From an uncultured Lachnobacterium sp. (GTDB lineage Bacteria; Bacillota; Clostridia; Lachnospirales; Lachnospiraceae), in assembly GCA_900548765.1 (NCBI GenBank), contig URLU01000126.1, positions 1 through 6,524 of the forward strand: 6,524 nt of DNA, read 5' to 3'. The position numbers and the translations under genes are program-made. Under the pieces are notes generated by a model. The model saw only the letters and a program-made list of their open reading frames with translations. It made no database searches and was not told where the DNA came from. Position 1 is the first letter of the stretch, and every line of letters starts with the position of its first letter. Below are positions 1 to 4,906 of this stretch, one piece after another.

Positions 1-94
1 GGGCTATGATGATTTTGCTTATTTTTCCAGAGTCTTTAAGGAGATTACCGGAATGAGTCCCCGTGACTACATTAAGCTCAATAAGGCTGAATAA
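1..94 (+). CDS. AraC-family transcriptional regulator, C-terminal end (partial)
   Basis: Only the last 30 residues and the stop codon (92-94) are inside the window, reading in frame from base 2. The segment GYDDFAYFSRVFKEITGMSP followed by RDYIKLNKAE matches the second helix-turn-helix of the AraC/XylS DNA-binding domain, where the pattern G-[FY]-x-D-x-x-[YF]-F-[SC]-R-x-F-K-x-x-x-G-x-[ST]-P is diagnostic. The domain sits at the C-terminus of these proteins, so the gene ends normally here. The ligand-sensing part and the regulated genes are not visible. It converges on the lipoprotein gene with 8 bases between the stop codons and no obvious terminator between them. Family assignment is confident; specific function is unknown. 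Confidence 0.9.
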   Translation, partial: GYDDFAYFSRVFKEITGMSPRDYIKLNKAE

Positions 95-102
95 ACCGAT
101 TT

Positions 103-882
103 TTATGGTGTTACATTGTCCACAAGCATCTGTGCATATGCGCTTCTGCCTGTACCATTTAAGTGGATTCCATCATTGTAGAAGTAATCGCTGTGTCCAG
201 ATGCATATGCCGGCCAGTCAATAACTGTGACATTTGCATTGTTTGCTGCAAGTGCTGCAATCACACTGTTGGAATCATCCTGCCATGACACACCATAGGC
301 ATATACCCAGTAGATAGTCCTGTCGGTGCCCAGATAATCAATCAGCGCCTGACCTGTCTCCTGACTGAAGCTGCCATTGGTTCCAAGTGCAATTACAACA
401 GTGCTCCTTAGATTTCCCTGCTGCTCAAGCCCCTGGGCGATTTCCACACCAGCCTTGACCTGTCTGCTCTCCTTTGCATCAACTATACAGCCTGGCATGC
501 TGTTTGAAATGTTGTCTGCTGCCCCGAGCATTACTGAATCACCTATAAGTGTGACATTTGAATAAGTTCCCTCCGCCGGTGCCTGGGCTGTTTCCTCTGC
601 TGTACCTGCCTCTGCAGCTGAGTCTGCATTTGTATCAGTCTTTTCTGTAGTCTCAGTGTCTTTCTTGTCTGTCTCTTCATTCTCAGCAGCTTCCACAGCT
701 TCTTCTGTCTCTGCTGCCGCCTCCGTAGGCTCAACCACAAATTCTGTCGAATTAACATAGTTTTTCTCCGTCTGTGCCTCAGGCTCTGCCTCTGCCGCAG
801 TGTCCTTTTTACCACATCCTGTGAATGCAGATATAGTAAGAGTCATACACAGTAAAATCGTTATTAGTCTGTTTCGTCTCAT
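103..882 (-). CDS. SGNH-hydrolase/acyltransferase-like secreted lipoprotein
   Basis: A 259-residue predicted lipoprotein. Residues 1-22 form a lipoprotein signal peptide: basic MRRNR, a hydrophobic core, then FTGC with C23 as the likely lipidated cysteine. Residues about 27-105 are a low-complexity acidic Ala/Glu/Thr-rich tether, probably spanning the cell wall. Residues about 108-259 form an SGNH domain: the nucleophile motif GDSV (S116), GTNG with oxyanion-hole N169, and DGIH carrying catalytic D237 and H240. The closest architecture I recognise is the extracellular SGNH domain of OatA-type peptidoglycan O-acyltransferases, but here there is no acyltransferase-3 membrane domain. A role in adding or removing acyl groups on wall or surface glycans is inference. 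The start is fixed by AAAGGAGGAG at 888-897, five bases upstream of the ATG. The gene lies 26 bases after sdaAA with no terminator between, so co-transcription is likely. The substrate cannot be told from sequence. Confidence 0.85.
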   Translation of the reverse strand: MRRNRLITILLCMTLTISAFTGCGKKDTAAEAEPEAQTEKNYVNSTEFVVEPTEAAAETEEAVEAAENEETDKKDTETTEKTDTNADSAAEAGTAEETAQAPAEGTYSNVTLIGDSVMLGAADNISNSMPGCIVDAKESRQVKAGVEIAQGLEQQGNLRSTVVIALGTNGSFSQETGQALIDYLGTDRTIYWVYAYGVSWQDDSNSVIAALAANNANVTVIDWPAYASGHSDYFYNDGIHLNGTGRSAYAQMLVDNVTP

Positions 883-908
883 ATATGCTCCTCCTTTACT
901 TTGTTAGA

Positions 909-1784
909 TTATAATACTTTTGCTATCTTATTTGCAATGGCTATTCCACTCTTTGTGCTGGCAAATCCGTCCTCCCCGGTCTCTCTAAGGCAGGCTGGCA
1001 TGAGCTTTCCAATTCTTCTCATAGAATCTATAACCTCATCCGGCTCTATAGCACTTCTGATTCCTGACATTGCCATTCTGGAAGATACCACAGCATTCAC
1101 AGCGCCTGATACATTTCTCTTGATACAAGGCACCTCAACCAGTCCTGCAACCGGGTCACAGGTGAGTCCCAGCATATTTTTAAGGGCAAGGGCACTGGCA
1201 TTGACAATCTCCTCATTATCTCCACCTTCAAGATATGCAACCGCCCCTGCTGCCATGGCACTGGCAGAGCCAATCTCAGCCTGACAGCCTCCCTCGGCTC
1301 CTGCTATGCTGGCACTTGCTGCTATGACCTCACCTATACCGCCTGCCACATAAAGAGCCTCTACTATGCGGTGTCTGTCAACGTTCTTCTGTTTCATATA
1401 GGTAATTATCACAGCAGGAATCACTCCACAGGAGCCTGCTGTAGGCATAGCCACAATCCTCTTCATGCAGGCATTGGACTCACCCATCTTGACAGCTCGC
1501 TCCATGACCTCTGCTATAAAATCTCCCACAAGCTCACTGTTTTCATGATGAGCCGCTTCAAGCTTTGCTCCATCTCCTCCTGCAAGTCCGCTGGCAGATT
1601 TAAGCTCCGGGCTGTAGCTCCTGTCTGCTTCCTCCATGGCTGTTAACATCCCATCCATAGTTTGAAAGGAAGCTTCCCTGCTCACATTTCTCTCCTTCAT
1701 ATCATCCCGAAGCACCACTTCCCAGAAAGGAATTTTTTCTTCATTTGAAATATCTGTTATCTCTTTTAATCTGGCAAAACTCAT
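909..1784 (-). CDS. sdaAA: L-serine dehydratase, iron-sulfur-dependent, alpha subunit
   Basis: This is the catalytic subunit of the two-chain iron-sulfur L-serine dehydratase, which converts L-serine to pyruvate and ammonia in the cytoplasm. At 291 residues it has normal length. Family signatures include MPTAGSCGVIP (113-123), GGCQAEIGSASAMAAG (165-180), GLTCDPVAGLVEVPC (206-220) and the C-terminal LRETGEDGFA (266-275). C167, C209 and C220 are spaced 42 and 11 residues apart, which matches the three cysteine ligands of the 4Fe-4S cluster as I recall them in the Legionella enzyme (343, 385, 396). The fourth position would bind serine during dehydration. There is no cysteine in the last 26 residues. 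The start codon is preceded by GAGG (1792-1795) at seven bases. It follows sdaAB by 59 bases, and the two products should form the active heteromer. Identification is secure. Confidence 0.96.
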   Translation of the reverse strand: MSFARLKEITDISNEEKIPFWEVVLRDDMKERNVSREASFQTMDGMLTAMEEADRSYSPELKSASGLAGGDGAKLEAAHHENSELVGDFIAEVMERAVKMGESNACMKRIVAMPTAGSCGVIPAVIITYMKQKNVDRHRIVEALYVAGGIGEVIAASASIAGAEGGCQAEIGSASAMAAGAVAYLEGGDNEEIVNASALALKNMLGLTCDPVAGLVEVPCIKRNVSGAVNAVVSSRMAMSGIRSAIEPDEVIDSMRRIGKLMPACLRETGEDGFASTKSGIAIANKIAKVL

Positions 1785-1843
1785 TTATTTTCCTCAATAA
1801 TCGTTCTTTTTCTTAAATATTAGCTGCTGACTCTTTTTCCATT

Positions 1844-2503
1844 TTATAATAAGCTGTAATAAGTCACTTTCTCAATTCCATCCAGCCCACTTAACCAGTC
1901 AATTGATTCCTTTGGTACCTCCTGGTCACACTCGATGACCATTACAGCATTGCCGCCTCTCCTGGCTCTGTAGAGCTGCATGGCTGCTATATTTACAGAC
2001 TTCTGGGCGAGCATATTGGTAACTGCAGCCACATGTCCCGGAGTGTCCTGATTGTGTACAATAAGGGTTGGGTACTCCCCTGAAAAATTGGCATCCAGAC
2101 CATCAATTTTTGCGATATTTATGAGGGAGCCTCCAATTGATTCTCCTACAATTGTGAGCTTTCTCCCCTCTGCACCAAGGAGCTCAAGCTCTGCTGAATT
2201 AGGATGTCCATCCTCAAGGTCTGCCCTGCCAAAGCTCACTTCCATGCCCTGTTCCTTTGCAATTTCCATGCTGTGTGGGATTCGTACATCATCTGTCTGC
2301 ATGCCCAGAAGCCCTGCCACTATCGCAAAATGTGTGCCGTGTCCCTTTCCTGTTGCCAGAAAAGAGCCATACAGGTTTATCCTTGCACTGACTATTGGCT
2401 GTCCTATCAGCTTTCTCGCCACATATCCTATTTTAACTGCTCCTGCTGTGTGGGAGCTCGATGGTCCAACCATAACCGGTCCCATTATATCGAATAAATT
2501 CAT
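1844..2503 (-). CDS. sdaAB: L-serine dehydratase, iron-sulfur-dependent, beta subunit
   Basis: A 219-residue beta subunit, the partner of the downstream alpha chain. The N-terminal half carries the family signature MGPVMVGPSSSHTAGA (7-22), then GKGHGTH (52-58) and DGHPNS (98-103). These resemble the regulatory/structural half of single-chain bacterial serine dehydratases. Residues about 146-219 form an ACT domain (TLIVHNQDTPGHVAAVTNML, then NIAAMQLYRARRGGNAVMVI), which in this family binds serine or mediates dimer contacts. It is the first gene of its unit, so its 5' region (2504-2655) should hold the promoter. The Shine-Dalgarno is weak: AAAGG lies about 13 bases upstream of the ATG. The start is still well supported because MNLFDIMGPVMVGPSSSHT is the usual N-terminus. 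Confidence 0.96.
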   Translation of the reverse strand: MNLFDIMGPVMVGPSSSHTAGAVKIGYVARKLIGQPIVSARINLYGSFLATGKGHGTHFAIVAGLLGMQTDDVRIPHSMEIAKEQGMEVSFGRADLEDGHPNSAELELLGAEGRKLTIVGESIGGSLINIAKIDGLDANFSGEYPTLIVHNQDTPGHVAAVTNMLAQKSVNIAAMQLYRARRGGNAVMVIECDQEVPKESIDWLSGLDGIEKVTYYSLL

Positions 2504-2527
2504 AGCTTATTCTAACCTTTCTCAATA

Positions 2528-2571
2528 CAGAAAACTTGCCACCGGCAACTTTTCTTGCATACTTTGGTATA
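2528..2571. repeat. 44-base imperfect tandem repeat, copy 1 (sdaAB-proximal), with hairpin
   Basis: This is the first of two directly adjacent 44-base units, with 38 of 44 positions identical between copies. Bases 2530-2554 form an inverted repeat: GAAAACTTGCC, loop ACC, GGCAACTTTTC. Ten of eleven pairs match, and the sixth is a C-C mismatch on the plus strand. The tail, GCATACTTTGGTATAC (2558-2573), runs two bases into copy 2 and forms a smaller imperfect hairpin. The unit ends 25 bases upstream of the sdaAB ribosome binding site and start codon, so it would lie in the 5' untranslated RNA if transcription starts upstream of it. Whether it is an RNA structure, a protein-binding palindrome or a dispersed intergenic repeat cannot be decided here. 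Confidence 0.85.
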
Positions 2572-2615
2572 CAGAGAACCTGCCACTGGCAGCTTCTCTT
2601 GCATACTTTGATATA
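2572..2615. repeat. 44-base imperfect tandem repeat, copy 2, with covarying hairpin
   Basis: This second unit directly abuts copy 1. Bases 2574-2598 form the same hairpin: GAGAACCTGCC, loop ACT, GGCAGCTTCTC, again with ten pairs and the same central C-C mismatch. It differs from copy 1 at six positions. Four of these form two compensating pairs (A-T to G-C near the stem base and T-A to C-G in the upper stem), one is in the loop, and one is in the tail. Base pairing is therefore kept while the sequence changed, which suggests selection on the fold or palindrome, or descent from two related repeat-family members. Confidence 0.85.
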
Positions 2616-2651
2616 TAAGCCGCATAAAAAATTACATCATAATTTCCTCTA

Positions 2652-2686
2652 CAGTAATAAAAGGATACTGCTTTCAATCAGTATCC
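2652..2686 (-). terminator. Rho-independent terminator after thiN
   Basis: On the minus strand an 8-bp perfect stem, GGATACTG pairing with CAGTATCC (2686-2679 with 2670-2663), encloses the 8-base loop ATTGAAAG. It is followed at once by TTTTATTACTG. It starts 8 bases beyond the thiN stop codon, so it should end the prkC-rsgA-rpe-thiN transcript. The plus-strand side lacks a run of T directly after the stem, so it looks one-directional. Confidence 0.88.
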
Positions 2687-2694
2687 CCAATTTT

Positions 2695-3342
2695 CTAGTC
2701 CCTTGATTCTATCACCAGAACTATTCCGTTTCTAACTGTAATCGCAGCCTCATCATCCACTATCTCATTTGATATTCCAAGTGTATTGAAGCCATGCATG
2801 TCATAATTATCCAGAGGATACTTAACTCCTGTGATAGTTACGCCATCGACTTTGCCTGTAATTGGAATAACAGACAGATACTTGCCAAAACGCTCATCTT
2901 TTCTAATCGACAAGCTGCTGTTTACCATTTTAATTTTGTTGTGGGTATCAAGCAGTTCTATGGAAACATTTTTCTCCAGACCTACTCCCAGCAGAACCAC
3001 ATTACCAATCACATGGTCTAATCTGCTGCCAGTACCGCCTAACACAGTAATCTTGGTGGCTCCTCTTCCGATTGCAAAACGTAGTGCATACTCAGTGTCT
3101 GTGTCATCCTTCTCTGGATTTAATCTGTGGATATCCATCTGCTCCTGTCCCTGGAAAAACTCCAGAGCTTCCTGTTCCACGGAATCAAAATCGCCAACTA
3201 TGACATCCGGCATAATTCTGCTCTTATAGAAGAAATCCATTCCGGCATCTACTGCGATAATGACCTCGTATCCACCATTTTTAATTATATCTACTGCGAA
3301 CTGCTCGTCCACGGTTCCACCTGCTACTATTAAGTATTTCAT
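2695..3342 (-). CDS. thiN: Thiamine pyrophosphokinase
   Basis: This 215-residue cytoplasmic enzyme transfers pyrophosphate from ATP to thiamine, giving thiamine diphosphate, the cofactor of transketolase and pyruvate-metabolising enzymes. Family motifs are present in order: AVDAGMDF (30-37), PDVIVGDFDSV (45-55) with the acidic metal/ATP-binding residues, PEKDDTDTEYAL (76-87), and GGTGSRLDHVIGN (102-114). The C-terminal thiamine-binding beta domain includes GVTITGVKYPL (167-177) and TLGISNEI (187-194). Length is normal. It is the last gene of its operon. The Shine-Dalgarno TAGGGAG (3348-3354) contains the rpe stop codon TAG and lies five bases from the ATG, so translation is probably coupled to rpe. 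No TPP riboswitch precedes it; expression seems to follow the upstream promoter. Confidence 0.95.
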   Translation of the reverse strand: MKYLIVAGGTVDEQFAVDIIKNGGYEVIIAVDAGMDFFYKSRIMPDVIVGDFDSVEQEALEFFQGQEQMDIHRLNPEKDDTDTEYALRFAIGRGATKITVLGGTGSRLDHVIGNVVLLGVGLEKNVSIELLDTHNKIKMVNSSLSIRKDERFGKYLSVIPITGKVDGVTITGVKYPLDNYDMHGFNTLGISNEIVDDEAAITVRNGIVLVIESRD

Positions 3343-3347
3343 ACTGT

Positions 3348-3354
3348 CTCCCTA
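3348..3354 (-). promoter_or_regulatory. thiN ribosome binding site overlapping the rpe stop codon
   Basis: TAGGGAG lies five bases before the thiN ATG and begins with the rpe TAG stop. The geometry is the same as at the rsgA-rpe junction, so thiN translation is probably tied to that of rpe. Confidence 0.78.
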
Positions 3355-4005
3355 ATTATTTAATATGTTTAGAAAGCTTTTCACGTTGCTTTCAATGTCT
3401 CCATTAAATACTGCACTTCCTGCAACAATTATGTTTGCGCCTGCATCCACCACTTCCTGCACGTTGCTTAAGTTTATTCCACCATCAACTTCTATATCGA
3501 TTTTATTTCCACTTCTCTTAACAAGCTCACGCAGGTCTCTGACCTTATCCACAGTATATGGTATAAGCTTCTGCCCTCCAAAGCCCGGATTTACTGTCAT
3601 TACAAGCACCATATCCAGCTTTGGAAGCACATACTCGATTGCTGATAAGGGTGTTGCAGGATTTAAGGCAGCTCCTGCTATTATGCCCTTTTCCTTTATG
3701 GCATCTATGGTTCTATCCAGGTGCCTGCAGCTCTCAGCATGAACTGTGATAATGTCAGCTCCTGCCTCTGCAAACTCATCAATATAGCGGATTGGTTCCT
3801 CAATCATCAGATGTACATCAAATATCCTGTCTGTACATTTTCTGATGGTCTTAATCACCGGCAGTCCGATTGATATGCTGGGTACAAACTGACCATCCAT
3901 CACATCTATATGGACATACTGGGCTCCAGCCTCATCCATAGTCCTGATCTGCTCTCCAAGTATTGTATAATCTGCTGATAAAATTGATGGTGATAAACAG
4001 TTCAT
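3352..4005 (-). CDS. rpe: Ribulose-phosphate 3-epimerase
   Basis: This enzyme interconverts D-ribulose 5-phosphate and D-xylulose 5-phosphate in the non-oxidative pentose phosphate pathway. It is a 217-residue TIM-barrel protein of normal length. Visible signatures are LSPSILSAD (4-12) with S7; VHIDVMDG (31-38) with metal ligands H32 and D34 and active-site M36; FDVHLMI (62-68) with H65; MTVNPGFGGQ (136-145), the phosphate-side loop; EVDGGI (172-177) with catalytic and metal-binding D174; and VAGSAVF (194-200), the phosphate-binding end. It lies 9 bases after rsgA, whose TAA stop is inside the strong Shine-Dalgarno TAAGGAG (4011-4017). The start is therefore well fixed. All expected catalytic residues are present. 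Confidence 0.97.
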   Translation of the reverse strand: MNCLSPSILSADYTILGEQIRTMDEAGAQYVHIDVMDGQFVPSISIGLPVIKTIRKCTDRIFDVHLMIEEPIRYIDEFAEAGADIITVHAESCRHLDRTIDAIKEKGIIAGAALNPATPLSAIEYVLPKLDMVLVMTVNPGFGGQKLIPYTVDKVRDLRELVKRSGNKIDIEVDGGINLSNVQEVVDAGANIIVAGSAVFNGDIESNVKSFLNILNN

Positions 4006-4010
4006 AATAA

Positions 4011-4017
4011 CTCCTTA
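4011..4017 (-). promoter_or_regulatory. rpe ribosome binding site overlapping the rsgA stop codon
   Basis: TAAGGAG is placed five bases before the rpe ATG, and its first three bases are the rsgA stop codon. A ribosome ending rsgA sits on the rpe initiation site, which favours coupled translation. Confidence 0.8.
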
Positions 4018-4893
4018 ATATTTTTTCATATTCTTTAGTTCTTCATACAAAAGCTTGTAGTTTTCGTATCTCACTGAACTTATTTTACCCTCAGCCAGAG
4101 CTTCCTTTACTCCACAATCCGGCTCATTTATATGGCTGCAGCCCTGAAACTTGCAGTAAGGCTCATACTCCCTGAACTCGGGAAAGCATGTCCACAAGTC
4201 TTCTTTTTCAAAGCCCGGCACATCCATTGAGCTAAAGCCCGGCGTATCCATTATATATGAGTCCTCCATGACCGGTACGATTTCAGAATGGCGTGTGGTA
4301 TGCTTACCCCTGTCTATCTTGTCGCTGATTACACCAGTCTGCATCTGCACATCTGACTGCAAAGCGTTGATTAGGGATGACTTACCCACTCCTGATGGTC
4401 CTGCAACTGTCGTCGTCTTACCACGGAGAAGTGCCTTTACCTCATCTACACCCTCGCCGGTTTTGGTACAGGTAGACATAAGCCTATAGCCTGCCGGCTC
4501 ATAGATTTTCCTGTACTCTTCTATTTTCCCTTCATCCACCAAATCAGTCTTGTTAAAGCATATGGTCACAGGCACATTCTGAAATTCCATCATACATAAA
4601 AACCTGTCAAGCAGATTAAAGTTAGGCTCAGGCTTTGCTGCCGCAAAAATAACAAGTGCCATGTCAATATTTGCCACCGCAGGTCTTATAAGCTGGTTCT
4701 TTCTTGGCAGGATTTCTTCCACGTTGCCCAGATGCTCTGCTTCATCCAGCACAGCAATACGAACCATATCCCCAACCAGCGGTTTGATTTTCTGTTTTCT
4801 GAAGGCTCCCTTTGCCTTACACTCATACACCTGTCCATTCTCTGCATAAATGTAATAGAAGCCTGCAATCCCTTTTATAATCTTTCCCTGCAT
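4015..4893 (-). CDS. rsgA: Ribosome small subunit-dependent GTPase A
   Basis: RsgA (YjeQ/YloQ/CpgA) is a circularly permuted GTPase that acts late in 30S subunit assembly, checking and releasing the maturing decoding region. Its 292 residues show an N-terminal OB-fold (about 1-75), then the G motifs in permuted order: G4 NKTD (114-117), G1 P-loop GPSGVGKS (165-172), the G2/switch I segment GKHTTRH (196-202), and G3 DTPG (216-219). A C-terminal zinc-binding knuckle has C247, C252, H254 and C260. Everything needed for activity is present. The start follows the kinase stop by 13 bases with AAAGG (4900-4904) six bases upstream. In Firmicutes this gene commonly follows the PASTA kinase, and the kinase is known to phosphorylate CpgA in Bacillus; that link is inferred here from homology. 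Confidence 0.96.
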   Translation of the reverse strand: MQGKIIKGIAGFYYIYAENGQVYECKAKGAFRKQKIKPLVGDMVRIAVLDEAEHLGNVEEILPRKNQLIRPAVANIDMALVIFAAAKPEPNFNLLDRFLCMMEFQNVPVTICFNKTDLVDEGKIEEYRKIYEPAGYRLMSTCTKTGEGVDEVKALLRGKTTTVAGPSGVGKSSLINALQSDVQMQTGVISDKIDRGKHTTRHSEIVPVMEDSYIMDTPGFSSMDVPGFEKEDLWTCFPEFREYEPYCKFQGCSHINEPDCGVKEALAEGKISSVRYENYKLLYEELKNMKKY

Positions 4894-4906
4894 GTATAAC
4901 CTTTAA

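Larger units (their letters stand above)
2504..2655 (-). promoter_or_regulatory. Upstream region of the sdaAB transcription unit
   Basis: This stretch separates the thiN terminator from sdaAB and must contain, or lie next to, the promoter for sdaAB-sdaAA. It is dominated by two tandem 44-base repeats, listed separately. I could not find a convincing pair of -35 and -10 boxes. A TATATA-like -10 candidate is readable on the minus strand around 2611-2618, but no TTGACA-like box sits 16-18 bases upstream. A TAGAAT lies close to the ATG, again without a partner. No known riboswitch fold was recognised. The assignment rests on position only. Confidence 0.4.

Noticed and set aside
543..815. Minus-strand 90-residue open frame rich in Arg and Gln
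   Set aside because: It is an alternate frame of the low-complexity Ala/Glu/Thr tether of the lipoprotein. It has no family resemblance, and the main frame has a signal peptide and SGNH motifs.
1785..1843. A short open frame of nine codons, ATGGAAAAAGAG onward, between sdaAB and sdaAA
   Set aside because: It overlaps the end of sdaAB, has no Shine-Dalgarno sequence and is too short to support. The gap shows no clear hairpin either.
2528..2615. CRISPR array
   Set aside because: There are only two units, they abut without spacers, and they differ by compensated changes. No cas genes are present.
2052..2618. Plus-strand 188-residue open frame crossing sdaAB and the intergenic repeats
   Set aside because: It is antisense to the strongly conserved sdaAB frame, and its protein is Ser/Pro-rich with no recognisable domain.
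3343..3360. TPP riboswitch ahead of thiN
   Set aside because: Only 9 bases separate rpe and thiN, which is far too short, and no thi-box sequence is visible.
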